Origin: Virgibacillus chiguensis
GTDB taxonomy: Bacteria; Bacillota; Bacilli; Bacillales; Amphibacillaceae
DNA length: 64,000 nt
Reading direction: 5' to 3'
NCBI RefSeq assembly: GCF_900129865.1
Contig: NZ_FQXD01000006.1
Coordinates: 186,001-250,000, forward strand
Below the pieces are notes generated by a model. It had not been told where the DNA came from and did not search any database. It saw only the letters and a list, made by a program, of their open reading frames with translations. Numbering within the stretch: the stretch's first letter is position 1; each line of letters begins with the position of its first letter. The translations under genes and the position numbers were made by a program. Below are positions 45,711-56,608 of this stretch, one piece after another.

Positions 45711-47005
45711 TAGTAACGCCCCTCCTCTTTAAACGAAGCCGTTTTTCTAAACTGATAAAAGGCAAATATAGAAACAACTAACCCCATAATTATCGTGATT
45801 GCAGCAGCCATATTGTAGTTATTAGATTCAAATGTTAGTTTATACACCCAGGATATTAGTATATCTGTTCCCCCAGCGTTTTGACCACGAACTGCTGGGT
45901 TACCTTCATTAAATAAGTAAATAATATTAAAGTTATTAAAGTTTCCTGCATATTGCATAATTAACAATGGCGCAGTTGCAAATAAAATATGCGGTAATGT
46001 AATGTGTCGTAATTTTTGCCATCTTGTACCACCATCCACATCTGCTGCTTCGTACATATCTCGAGGAACGCTTTGCAATACACCTGTAAATAAAGCAAAC
46101 ACAAACGGAAAACCTAGCCACGTTTGAATCATAATTAAAGCAACCTTTGTCCAAAATGGATCAGATAACCAAGGCAACATAACATTAAACTGGCTTAGAA
46201 TATCACGATTAATGGCTCCAAAAGTAGGATTAAATAAGGCCGAGAAAATTAAGATAGAGACAAACGCCGGAACCGCCCAAGGAAGAATTAGTATCGTCCG
46301 TATTGCCCGTTTAAATTTTATTCGTGTATCGTTTACTAACAATGCTAATATTAACCCTAAAGCAATCTGCAATGTAGTGGCAACAACCGTCCATACTATC
46401 GTCCAACTAAAAACACTAAAAAATGTATCTTTCCAAATATCAATATGAACTAAATCAACAAAATTAGTAAAACCCACCCAATCCAACAGTTTTCGGGGAG
46501 GGGCATTATATTGATTGTAGTTTGTAAATGCTAACGCAAACATAAATAGTAAAGGTACTACAACAATAAATAACAACATAATTAACCCCGGCATTATCAT
46601 GAAATAAGGGAAACCGTTGTTATAAAACCCTTTTACACCCTGTAACAAAGTTGGTTTAGGTCGATTTGCTTCTCTTGCTATGGCGTCAGAACGAGCATCC
46701 ATAAAATTATAGATGTATATTCCAATACCGAATGCTAATACAATTAATGAAATTAAACCTTGAATAAGTAATTGAATAGAATGGTGTTCCCTAGGTATCG
46801 TACCAAGTGTAAAAAGCCCCCAAATACCTATATCTATATAATCCCAAGTTGTAATTAAAAATGCAGTTGAAATAATTAAAAATATAAAACCTTTTAAAAA
46901 ACGTCGATTATACATTTGTCCTAAACCAGGTATAATAGATAAGATTACTGCTAGTGTACGAGGTTGTATTTTTCGGGTTTTAGATACCATCTTTTCTTCA
47001 GCCAT
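45710..47005 (-). CDS. malF: Maltodextrin/cyclodextrin ABC permease, MalF type
   Basis: A 431-residue permease. The core MalF domain, with the EAA loop MYEAADVDGGTRWQKLRHIT, occupies about 140-431. The first 135 residues add an extra hydrophobic region beginning IPGLGQMYNRRFLKG and further helices, so the protein is longer than many Gram-positive MalF proteins. GGAGGAG before the ATG at 47005 fixes the start; the ORF upstream to 47083 lacks a site. It is co-transcribed with malE and malG. Confidence 0.9.
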   Translation of the reverse strand: MAEEKMVSKTRKIQPRTLAVILSIIPGLGQMYNRRFLKGFIFLIISTAFLITTWDYIDIGIWGLFTLGTIPREHHSIQLLIQGLISLIVLAFGIGIYIYNFMDARSDAIAREANRPKPTLLQGVKGFYNNGFPYFMIMPGLIMLLFIVVVPLLFMFALAFTNYNQYNAPPRKLLDWVGFTNFVDLVHIDIWKDTFFSVFSWTIVWTVVATTLQIALGLILALLVNDTRIKFKRAIRTILILPWAVPAFVSILIFSALFNPTFGAINRDILSQFNVMLPWLSDPFWTKVALIMIQTWLGFPFVFALFTGVLQSVPRDMYEAADVDGGTRWQKLRHITLPHILFATAPLLIMQYAGNFNNFNIIYLFNEGNPAVRGQNAGGTDILISWVYKLTFESNNYNMAAAITIIMGLVVSIFAFYQFRKTASFKEEGRY

Positions 47006-47090
47006 CCCGTTTCTCCTCCTCTTGAAACATACTGTGACAAAATTTATCGTAAGCGATTGCGGTATAATCGCTCTATACCGCAATCATATT

Positions 47091-48365
47091 TTAATTAGCG
47101 CCAGTAGACTCTATTTTTTGTTTAATAGACTCTACTGCCTCATTTAAAACTTCCTCTACAGGTTCACCTTTAGAAATAAAGTTTAAAGCATCATTAAACG
47201 GCTCCCATACTTGCTGCATAGCCGGTACACTAGGCATAGGCTCTCCATATTTAGTCTGTTCAGCAAATGCTGAGTAAAGAGGATTTTCAACAATTTCCGG
47301 GTCTTCCATGGCATCTTTACGCGCAGGTAGTTCTCCAGCAATATCGTAATAAAGTAAAGAACTCTCAAAATTAGTCAAATAAGCCATTAAATCTTGAGCC
47401 CACTTTTTGTTTTCTGAATAATAAGAAAGCATATATGACTTAATACCTACAAATGATTTAGGGTGTTCCCGGTTATCTAAAACAGGAATTGGAGCTGCAC
47501 CTAAATCTTCTCCTAAATCTTCTTCATATTCTCGAACCATCCACGGTCCATTGATAACTGCGGAAACCTTACCTTCTTTAAATAAACCATTCAAAATATC
47601 AGGAGTTAGATCTTGTGGAATATATTCTTTTTCGTACCATTCTTGTACTAATTCTCCACCTTTGATAGCGCCTTCATTATTTAAACCGATATCCGTTGTA
47701 TCGTATTTCCCATTTTCATTTCCGAAAACGTAAGCTCCATTTCCTGAAAAGAATGGATATACAAAATACAAATTCGCTGCTTCTAACAAAAATCCATATT
47801 CATCTTTTGCAGGATTAGTATCCTTTTCAGCAATTTCCATAATCTGTTTCATTTCTTTCGGTTCTTCTTTTACACGAGACTTGTTATAAAACAGAGCATA
47901 AGTTTCCGAAACAGCTGGATAACCCCAATACTCTTCCTCATATTGCACAGCTTTCAAAGCATTCTCTGTATATTCTTCTTCTTTTTCTCCAAGATCAATT
48001 GGCTCTACCAATCCTCTAAGGACTAAGTCGCCTATTCTATCATGAGGTTGGTAAATAACGTCTGGTCCATTACCTGCAGGACCCTCTACATCCAATTTTT
48101 CAATTTGTTCTAACATACTAACTGGAATCATTTCAACTTTAATCCCTGTTTCTTCTGTGTACTTTTTGGTCATTTTTTCTAAGGCTTCTCTTTGTTTTTC
48201 TTCATCATTTACCCACAGCGTTAAAGTTTCTGGTTTTTCTGGCATTTCATCAGTAGTTTTGGCATCTTCTTTTTCACCTGATTTTTTACTATCATCAGGC
48301 CCACAAGCTGCTAAAAAGCCAATAAGTAAAAACATTGCAAGTAAATACATAAAACCTTTTTTCAT
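47091..48365 (-). CDS. malE: Maltodextrin/cyclodextrin-binding lipoprotein
   Basis: A 424-residue extracellular solute-binding protein of family 1, tethered to the membrane by lipid on the Cys of the LAAC lipobox (residues 18-21). A negatively charged linker (KSGEKEDAKTTDE) precedes the two-lobe domain. It delivers maltodextrins or cyclodextrins to MalFG. AGGAGGG precedes the ATG. It is the first gene of the operon, with the promoter and operator at 48414-48468. Confidence 0.92.
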   Translation of the reverse strand: MKKGFMYLLAMFLLIGFLAACGPDDSKKSGEKEDAKTTDEMPEKPETLTLWVNDEEKQREALEKMTKKYTEETGIKVEMIPVSMLEQIEKLDVEGPAGNGPDVIYQPHDRIGDLVLRGLVEPIDLGEKEEEYTENALKAVQYEEEYWGYPAVSETYALFYNKSRVKEEPKEMKQIMEIAEKDTNPAKDEYGFLLEAANLYFVYPFFSGNGAYVFGNENGKYDTTDIGLNNEGAIKGGELVQEWYEKEYIPQDLTPDILNGLFKEGKVSAVINGPWMVREYEEDLGEDLGAAPIPVLDNREHPKSFVGIKSYMLSYYSENKKWAQDLMAYLTNFESSLLYYDIAGELPARKDAMEDPEIVENPLYSAFAEQTKYGEPMPSVPAMQQVWEPFNDALNFISKGEPVEEVLNEAVESIKQKIESTGAN

Positions 48366-48413
48366 ATTTGACCCTCCTAAAAATGAAGTTATTCACAATC
48401 AGCACATTCTGTG

Positions 48414-48427
48414 AAAACGTTTGCGCT
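48414..48427 (-). promoter_or_regulatory. MalR/LacI-type operator upstream of malE
   Basis: AGCGCAAACGTTTT on the minus strand, 14-27 bp downstream of the -10 at 48441-48446. Identical to the boxes at 48546 and 50984. Confidence 0.7.
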
Positions 48428-48440
48428 TTATTGTATTTTT

Positions 48441-48468
48441 ATTATACATCAATTTAAGTAAAATGCAA
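48441..48468 (-). promoter_or_regulatory. malE operon promoter
   Basis: Minus strand: -35 TTGCAT (48463-48468), 16 bp spacer, -10 TATAAT (48441-48446). Confidence 0.65.
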
Positions 48469-48545
48469 TATTAAATATAAATTGTTTTCTTTATTAAGGT
48501 AGTATGGTTACGTTTGCAACGAATTACATTTTATTCTCATTAATT

Positions 48546-48559
48546 AGCGCAAACGTTTT
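48546..48559 (+). promoter_or_regulatory. MalR/LacI-type operator upstream of the CGTase gene
   Basis: AGCGCAAACGTTTT, identical to the two other boxes of the locus; a weaker related TTCGTTGCAAACGTAA (minus strand) lies at about 48509. A -35-like TTGACA is found at 48604-48609. Confidence 0.65.
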
Positions 48560-48687
48560 AATGAAGGGTAATTGAATTTTTTTATTAATCCTTCACTTTT
48601 AGATTGACATTTTAAATTAAGCGTTTAATAATTAAATTATATACTATGTTAGACAGCATAATTTGAGGGCAATGCTTTTGTTTATCA

Positions 48688-48728
48688 AACAACCCCGACT
48701 TTTGATGAAGTCGGGGTTGTTTTTTTTG
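48688..48728 (+). terminator. Strong terminator in the CGTase leader
   Basis: A 14 bp stem AACAACCCCGACTT / AAGTCGGGGTTGTT with a 6 nt loop, followed by T8, about 55 bp before the CGTase ATG and downstream of its operator and likely promoter. It suggests attenuation. Confidence 0.8.
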
Positions 48729-48781
48729 AAGGGAGGGTAATTGTTGCTAACTTCTCACAAAATTATAAGGAGGATGTATTT

Positions 48782-50890
48782 ATGAAAAATATTTGGAAAT
48801 CGCTTGCATTAATTATTTTTATTTTTTTCGCCACACCCAACCTCATTTCAGCTGTTCAAAATGAAATGAGCACAATTAATTACTCTAAAGATGTTATTTA
48901 CCAAATTGTAACAGACCGCTTTTGGGACGGCGATAAAAATAACAACCCACCAAGTGATATATACAGCGCGGACTGCCAAAACCTTCATAAGTATTGTGGA
49001 GGGGATTGGCAAGGAATTATAGACAAAATTAATGACGGTTATTTAACAGACTTAGGCGTTACAGCTATTTGGATTTCTCAACCAGTTGAAAATATACATG
49101 CTTTGCATCCAAATGGCTATACATCATACCATGGTTATTGGGCTAAAGATTATAAACGAACAAACCCTTATTACGGAGATTTTTCTGATTTTGATCTTTT
49201 AATCAATACTGCACACCAAAATAATATTAAAGTAATAATGGATTTTACACCTAACCACTCTTCTCCAGCTTTAGAGTCAGATCCAAATTATGCTGAAAAC
49301 GGAGCAGTATTTGATGACGGCTCATTATTAGGTAGTTATTCCAATGACCCTGAAAATATTTTTAACCATAATGGAGGAACTGATTTTTCAAGTTACGAAG
49401 ATAGTATTTATCGAAACCTATATGACTTAGCTGATTATAATTTAAATAGCGCCAAAATGGACAACTATTTAAAAGATTCCATTAAGTTATGGCTAGATAA
49501 GGGCATTGATGGTATCAGAGTAGATGCAGTAAAACATATGCCTCAAGGATGGCAGAAATCACTAATGAATGAGATTTATACACATAAGCCTGTATTCACT
49601 TTTGGAGAATGGTTTTTGGGTAAAGGAGAAATTGATCCAAAAAACCACCATTTTGCTAATGAAAGTGGTATGAGCTTATTGGATTTTAGATATGGACAAA
49701 CTATTCGTTCTGTTTTAAAGGATGGTACAAGTAATTGGCATCAATTTCATGAGATGATAAAACAAACAAAAAATAATTACAATGAAGTAAATGATCAAGT
49801 AACATTTATTGATAACCATGATATGGCTAGATTTACATCTGAAAAGTCTTCAAAAACATCTACAGATATTGCATTAGCAGTATTATTAACTTCTAGAGGC
49901 GTACCCACTATCTATTATGGTACGGAACAATATTTAACTGGAGACAAAGACCCTGAAAACAGAAAACCAATGACAAAGTTTGATAAAACTACGAAAGCAT
50001 ATAAAGTCATCCAAAAGCTATCAAACTTAAGAAAAACAAATCCAGCTCTTGGCTACGGACGTACAAAACAAAGATGGATAAATTCAGACGTATATATATT
50101 TGAAAGAAAATTTGGTAACAACGTAGTGATAACCGCTGTAAATAAATCAGATAAAACGTATACAATTTCTAATCTTAAAACATCCTTTCCAAAAGGAAAA
50201 TATCGAGACATACTAAACAGTAACTTAGCTGGAGTAGATTTGGTTGTTCAAGATAATGGAAATGCGGATAATTTTGATATCGAACCAAATTCAGTATCTG
50301 TTTGGGAATGTACTCAAAAATCTGAATCACCCTTAATAGGACATGTTGGTCCTATGGAAGGACAATATGGAAATACGGTTACAGTTTCTGGAGAAGGGTT
50401 TGGAAAGGAAAGAGGTACCCTAAAAATAGGGGATGAAAAGGCAAAAATTATAAGCTGGGATGATTCAAAAATAAAATTCCAAATACCGAAGATGTCTGGC
50501 GGAAAATATGATATTTCACTTAAAACATCTCAAAAAATAGAAAGCAATACCTATCAAGATTTTGAAGTTTTAAACGGAAAACAAGTAAGTATTCAATTTG
50601 TAGTTAATGACGCCTATACAAGTATGGGAGATAATATTTATCTAACCGGTAATATAAGTGAACTTGGCAATTGGAAAACCGAGGAAGCCATTGGTCCTAT
50701 GTTCAATCAAGTTCAGTATAAGTATCCTAAATGGTATTATGAGGTAAGTGTCCCTGCTAATAAAAAAATTGAATTTAAATTTATAAAAAAAGATCATACA
50801 GGTACTGTAATATGGGAAAGTGGAAAAAATCACACATATACTACACCAAAACAAGGGACCGATACAATTAAAGTAGATTGGCAGGAATAA
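48782..50890 (+). CDS. Cyclomaltodextrin glucanotransferase (secreted)
   Basis: A 702-residue secreted GH13 enzyme converting starch to cyclodextrins. The signal peptide is at about 1-24. Domains A/B carry the catalytic Asp ([11 protein letters not shown]), Glu (FTFGEWFLG) and Asp ([10 protein letters not shown]); then come domain C, an IPT/TIG domain D ([19 protein letters not shown]) and a CBM20 starch-binding domain E at the C-terminus. Tyr in NLYDLADYN corresponds to the central Tyr/Phe195 that directs cyclisation. AAGGAGG precedes the ATG. Maltogenic amylases share this fold, so minor doubt remains. Confidence 0.88.
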   Translation: MKNIWKSLALIIFIFFATPNLISAVQNEMSTINYSKDVIYQIVTDRFWDGDKNNNPPSDIYSADCQNLHKYCGGDWQGIIDKINDGYLTDLGVTAIWISQPVENIHALHPNGYTSYHGYWAKDYKRTNPYYGDFSDFDLLINTAHQNNIKVIMDFTPNHSSPALESDPNYAENGAVFDDGSLLGSYSNDPENIFNHNGGTDFSSYEDSIYRNLYDLADYNLNSAKMDNYLKDSIKLWLDKGIDGIRVDAVKHMPQGWQKSLMNEIYTHKPVFTFGEWFLGKGEIDPKNHHFANESGMSLLDFRYGQTIRSVLKDGTSNWHQFHEMIKQTKNNYNEVNDQVTFIDNHDMARFTSEKSSKTSTDIALAVLLTSRGVPTIYYGTEQYLTGDKDPENRKPMTKFDKTTKAYKVIQKLSNLRKTNPALGYGRTKQRWINSDVYIFERKFGNNVVITAVNKSDKTYTISNLKTSFPKGKYRDILNSNLAGVDLVVQDNGNADNFDIEPNSVSVWECTQKSESPLIGHVGPMEGQYGNTVTVSGEGFGKERGTLKIGDEKAKIISWDDSKIKFQIPKMSGGKYDISLKTSQKIESNTYQDFEVLNGKQVSIQFVVNDAYTSMGDNIYLTGNISELGNWKTEEAIGPMFNQVQYKYPKWYYEVSVPANKKIEFKFIKKDHTGTVIWESGKNHTYTTPKQGTDTIKVDWQE

Positions 50891-50974
50891 CTATTTAACT
50901 CACTTTAATGGAAGGTGGCTCGCGCTCTATGCGAGCTGTGGTGGTTTCTGACTCTAGTAACAAAGGAATTTTAA

Positions 50975-52798
<1,824 letters not shown>

Positions 52799-52804
52799 TA
52801 TCGC

Positions 52805-52842
52805 AAAGCCTTTTGAGGTGGTTTCTCAAAAGGCTTTTTCGT
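52805..52842 (+). terminator. Terminator of the cyclomaltodextrinase gene
   Basis: AAAGCCTTTTGAG (52805-52817) pairs with CTCAAAAGGCTTT (52826-52838), followed by TTTC. Confidence 0.85.
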
Positions 52843-52885
52843 ACTATAGGATGGCTTCCATGTTTCGTATATGGCTGATAGTATC

Positions 52886-53394
52886 TTAAGATAACTCGAT
52901 TTGTCCACCTGCTTTATGCAACAGAAATGAATGAATTTGTTGTTTGTGGTGATTATCATGCCAAATAAATGCGGCAATATAATTAAATAATGTGTGTGGA
53001 TAACCTGAATATTAATCCATTTTCTCGCCGTTTAATGTGAAGTTTGTAAAAAATTCAGCTTCTGTTTTCTGTTTTACAGCAAAAACTAGTTTTTCACGCA
53101 TAATCATTTTTTGCTCTATGAGATGTTTTGCAGATACACCACTCCTTGCATACGCAGAGGCTGGCGTGTTGATTATTTCAAAGTCCACGCTCTGAATAGT
53201 AGCATCTTGCTTCATTTTTGGAAGCATTTCTTCAAGAATGTACCTATCCCAAAAAGTCATATGACTAATGATCTCTGCTGTTCACCATTTTCCTTTTGCA
53301 ATTGCTTGAAACATGTCCTTTTCAGGCCCTTTGGTTAGTTCACTGACCCAATTATTGCATGCAGCAAATGCATGTACTAACTCTTTTTTTCCAT
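52886..53394 (-). pseudogene. DinB-family protein, inactivated
   Basis: The reading frame can be followed for about 169 codons. The original ATG at 53394 has GGGGAGGAAG before it, but a run of seven A (53384-53390) puts it out of frame; eight would restore it. In-frame TGA (53282-53284, in GKW-x-TAEIISHMTFWD) and TAA (53012-53014, in GEKMD-x-YSGYPHTLF) also interrupt it. The C-terminal WHDNHHKQQIHSFL supplies the DinB/YfiT-type histidine cluster. These enzymes are metal-dependent, often thiol-S-transferases. Three lesions make it a pseudogene. Confidence 0.8.
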
Positions 53395-53590
53395 CGTTCT
53401 TCCTCCCCACTCCCCAGATAATTCGATATAATTTTTTTATTTTGTATAGGTAAACCATTAGTACCCAAACGTCCATCATACATATTCTCCAAATTTACAC
53501 AAAAGTCCTTCTTTTGGGATTATTATTTCTATGAGGAAAAGGGTTGATGAATAAAAATGATAGGAGTATTATATTTTATGTAATACCTTT

Positions 53591-53663
53591 GCTGGTGTAG
53601 CACAGTTGGTAGTGCACTTCACTCGTAATGAAGGGGTCGGAGGTTCGAATCCTCTCACCAGCA
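53591..53663 (+). tRNA. tRNA-Thr (CGT)
   Basis: A complete cloverleaf: acceptor GCTGGTG/CACCAGC, D-arm GCAC/GTGC, anticodon stem CTTCA/TGAAG with loop CTCGTAA (anticodon CGT), T-arm GGAGG-TTCGAAT-CCTCT, discriminator A. CCA is not encoded. A good terminator follows. Confidence 0.95.
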
Positions 53664-53684
53664 TATTTGGCAAGTATTGATATA

Positions 53685-53725
53685 ATGCTGTTCTTGAAAA
53701 ATTCAAGAACAGCATTTTTATTTTC
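53685..53725 (+). terminator. Terminator after tRNA-Thr
   Basis: A 14 bp perfect stem ATGCTGTTCTTGAA/TTCAAGAACAGCAT (53685-53698, 53702-53715), followed by TTTTATTTT. Confidence 0.85.
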
Positions 53726-53865
53726 AATCATTTTTTTGCCGACCAATCTGCCACCTAAATCTATACTAATTATGGTAATATTGGATTTATTAGATTACTG
53801 TAAAATAAACATTTTAAGTTAAAACTGATTAAAAAAATGTGCATAAAGCATACTTTTCGCAAACA

Positions 53866-53910
53866 AGACATAGCATATTAGCCTTTGTAATTTGCTATGT
53901 CTCATTTTTT
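53866..53910. terminator. Isolated terminator hairpin
   Basis: AGACATAGCA (53866-53875) pairs with TGCTATGTCT (53893-53902), then CATTTTTT. No intact gene ends here; it may have belonged to a lost gene. Confidence 0.6.
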
Positions 53911-53965
53911 CCTAACTTAGCTGATATAGATAATACTTATAAAAATCCCACCACAGATGATTTCT

Positions 53966-54405
53966 CTATTCCCAATAAGCTACTGAACGCTTGTGAAGCA
54001 TCTCTCGAAACTGTTGCGTTGTTTTTTCCAAAACAGTGTTTGTTGAAAAATCAATAATTACGCCATATTGACGAATTAAGTCTAATTTCCCTATTCCCCC
54101 CTCTCTATACTTTATAATTACATTTTGTGGGTCTTCTGTTAGCCACGTCTTTCTATTTTCTCTTATATAATTGGCTTTCTGCTGGTTTCTTCTTGTAAAA
54201 TTTCATAATGATCAACATCAGGATCAATTTGCCTTGATAACCACGCCATAATCTTTTTCTGCACGAGCAATAGAAACGTAGCCTCTTTAACATCTTCTAA
54301 TACCGATTGTGGATTACGTTTTAGTGGGTCACCAAGTCCGCCTTCTCCAGCTGATGGTCTTGTAAAACTATCCCCTTCTTTCAGGAGTTTCTTTACCCTC
54401 TCCGT
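53966..54405 (-). pseudogene. Hydantoinase B/oxoprolinase family, degraded C-terminal fragment
   Basis: On the minus strand successive frames read LKEGDSFTRPSAGEGGLGDP and RNPQSVLEDVK, then (shifted) GYVSIARAEKDYGVVIKAN, then IDPDVDHYEILQEE, then KANYIRENRKTWLTEDPQNV and on to HKRSVAYWE with TAG at 53966. This is the C-terminal end of an HyuB-type ATP-dependent hydantoinase/carboxylase subunit, broken by at least three frameshifts and lacking all its N-terminal part. No partner HyuA gene is present. Confidence 0.75.
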
Positions 54406-54566
54406 CTTTTTTCATTACGCACTTCCTCCCTTCCTAATTCAATATGTACAAGGCAGAACCTTCTCTAAGCCAATGGAAAAAAGCATTTTTGGCTATTCAT
54501 ATTAGCTAACAAATTTATACAACCGCTTCCTTTTTTATGATAATATTACGTGGAGGAGGAATTCAT

Positions 54567-55271
54567 ATGGCTATAATCAGTACATTATTAGGTACAATCG
54601 CATCATTGGGGATCATTGCTGGCATTATCCTACTAATCGTAGGTGCTATTAAAAAGAAAAAATACAGAGGCGGCTTGATAACACTCGTTTCCATCGTTTT
54701 ATTTAGCATAGCATCCTTTATGATGCCTGACGAGTTGAAAGAAAAGTATGCAAACCAAGAACAAAGCAAAGCTGAAACCCCGGATAAAGATAAACGAGTA
54801 ATTAATGATGATTACGATGACGAAGAAGATGACGACGAATACGACGATGATAAACGCAAAAAGAAAACGAACGCGCTTTCTTCTCAACAGAAAAAAACGA
54901 TAAAAGCAGTACAAAATTTCCCTACTTTTACGAAAGAATACAAAAAATTAAGCCGTAGTACACAAAAGAAAACATGGGATAAGCATTTATCTGGAAAAAA
55001 GGTAACTTGGAAAGGTTACGTAATGGAAGCCAAAGGAAAAAAGGTATACGTCTGGGGAGGAGCCAGATACAACGGGCAAAAATGGTCTAAAGTTAAATCA
55101 AGTAAGAAAAATGAGGCCTACCAAGTGTTTCTTGCCGATTTTGGAAGAAGTACTCCAAAGAAAGCATTGAAGCCTGGGGATAAAGTAACGATAAAAGGCA
55201 CACTGATGTCCAACGGTGACCCGAAACAAAATATGCATTGGAAACTACATAACGCCAAAATTGGGTATTAG
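54567..55271 (+). CDS. Membrane-anchored protein with acidic linker and OB-fold-like C-terminal domain
   Basis: A 234-residue protein: two membrane helices (about 3-25 and 33-52), a charged linker including a DDYDDEEDDDEYDDD run (about 83-97) and a basic stretch, then a domain (about 115-234) with KKVTWKGYVMEAKGKKVYVW and KPGDKVTIKGTLMSNG that resembles OB-fold/tRNA_anti-like domains. GGAGGAGG before the ATG at 54567 fixes the start; the upstream ATG at 54537 lacks a site. Function unknown. It ends at repeat copy C, which can act as its terminator. Confidence 0.8.
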   Translation: MAIISTLLGTIASLGIIAGIILLIVGAIKKKKYRGGLITLVSIVLFSIASFMMPDELKEKYANQEQSKAETPDKDKRVINDDYDDEEDDDEYDDDKRKKKTNALSSQQKKTIKAVQNFPTFTKEYKKLSRSTQKKTWDKHLSGKKVTWKGYVMEAKGKKVYVWGGARYNGQKWSKVKSSKKNEAYQVFLADFGRSTPKKALKPGDKVTIKGTLMSNGDPKQNMHWKLHNAKIGY

Positions 55272-55322
55272 AAAAACGTAGCTATCGTTAAAGTCTTATG
55301 ACGGTAGCTACGTTTTTCTTAT
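55271..55322. repeat. Dispersed hairpin repeat, copy C (works as terminator)
   Basis: ACGTAGCTATCGT (55276-55288) pairs with ACGGTAGCTACGT (55301-55313) with one G-U; the loop TAAAGTCTTATG is the conserved core of the repeat family; TTTTTCTTAT follows. It lies between convergent genes. Confidence 0.75.
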
Positions 55323-55334
55323 ATTATTGTTTCC

Positions 55335-56234
55335 CTAAAATACGATCGTTTTATTTTGATACACAATGATTCGATCCTCCAGATGCCATTTGACAGCTCG
55401 CGATAGTACAACCCTCTCGATTGCTTGGCCAATCTTCTTCATTTTCGCGATATTATCTCTATGATCTACTCTACCGATATCTTGCTCAATAATCGGACCT
55501 TCATCCAGATCATTGGTTACATAATGAGAGGTAGCTCCAATCATTTTTACACCACGTTCATACGCACGTTCATATGGCTTTGCACCAACAAAAGCTGGTA
55601 AAAAAGAATGATGGATATTAATGATTCTGTTCTCATAATTTTTAACAAAGTCACTTGTTAATATTTGCATATAGCGCGCAAGCACAATAACATCGACCTC
55701 GTAATCTTTCAGCAATTGAAGTTGCCTTTCCTCTACTTGCTTGCGAATATCTTTATTTGCTGGAATGTAATAAAAAGGAATTCCCAGCGACTCAACTGTT
55801 TCTCTAGCTGTTTCATGATTGCTAATAACAAGAGCGATATTCGCCATAAGACCACCGCTTTGATATTCCCACAACAATTCCATTAAACAATGCGGTTCAT
55901 TAGAGACAAAAATCGCTACATTTTTCAATTGACTAACATAAACGAATTGCCAATTCATCGCAAATTGTTCGCCAATAGGTTGAAATGCCTGCTCAATCTG
56001 CTCTGCCTTTTCACCTAATTGCGGACAATAAAATTCAATCCGCATAAAAAACTGACCGCCGTCAGGATTCAATGTATATTGATCAGAAGTAATAATATTT
56101 GCTCCGTTTCGATATAAAAAATCAGAAACAGTGGCTACTATTCCAGGCTGATCTGGGCATTTAATTAACAGACGTGCCTTGTTTTCATTTTCCGTTTTAA
56201 AGTGGTCAATACTTTTCTTCATGAAGTGATTCAT
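55335..56234 (-). CDS. purU: Formyltetrahydrofolate deformylase
   Basis: A 299-residue enzyme hydrolysing 10-formyl-THF to THF and formate, balancing one-carbon pools. The N-terminal ACT domain (about 20-100, CPDQPGIVATVSDFLYRNGANI) senses metabolites. The formyltransferase-like domain carries NIHHSFLPAF and the Asp in DLDEGPIIEQD, the catalytic Asn-His-Asp set. GAGGT lies about 7 nt before the ATG at 56234, while the ORF upstream to 56252 includes that site. Single gene. Confidence 0.92.
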   Translation of the reverse strand: MNHFMKKSIDHFKTENENKARLLIKCPDQPGIVATVSDFLYRNGANIITSDQYTLNPDGGQFFMRIEFYCPQLGEKAEQIEQAFQPIGEQFAMNWQFVYVSQLKNVAIFVSNEPHCLMELLWEYQSGGLMANIALVISNHETARETVESLGIPFYYIPANKDIRKQVEERQLQLLKDYEVDVIVLARYMQILTSDFVKNYENRIINIHHSFLPAFVGAKPYERAYERGVKMIGATSHYVTNDLDEGPIIEQDIGRVDHRDNIAKMKKIGQAIERVVLSRAVKWHLEDRIIVYQNKTIVF

Positions 56235-56384
56235 AGTTGATACCTCAATCATTTATTTTTACATAATACAATATGCTATTTTAACCAATGAGTCAATACT
56301 ATTCGTTCTATCACTTATAGAATTCATGCAAATAATTGTCACTATCGAAAATATCTTTTAACAATATTTATTGTTCTTATATAT

Positions 56385-56468
56385 GGAAAAGTACCCAAGT
56401 CTGGCTGAAGGGAGCGCATTCAAATGCGCTAGGGTGTGTAAGCGTTGGTTCAAATCCCACCTTTTCCG
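56385..56468 (+). tRNA. Serine-type tRNA-like gene with aberrant anticodon loop
   Basis: A class II body close to tRNA-Ser(UGA): acceptor GGAAAAG/CTTTTCC, TACCC-AAGTCTGGCTGAA-GGG D-arm, long variable region (56430-56443), T-loop TTCAAAT, discriminator G. The anticodon arm GCGCA-TTCAAA-TGCGC has only six loop bases; depending on which is missing the anticodon would be UCA (reads UGA stop) or CAA (Leu). The T-stem GTTGG/CCCAC has one mismatch. Either a decaying tRNA-Ser or an unusual suppressor-like tRNA; CCA is not encoded. Confidence 0.6.
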
Positions 56469-56608
56469 TTTGATATTCACATGTTAAAAATACCAACAAT
56501 TATTTGTTAAGCTGCATATATGCTACTTCGATCGAGATGAGCTTCCCTCCTTCTTTTAAGCCCCATTTCTACAATAGCCACTAAGCTTACTAAAATGCAT
56601 GAATGATG

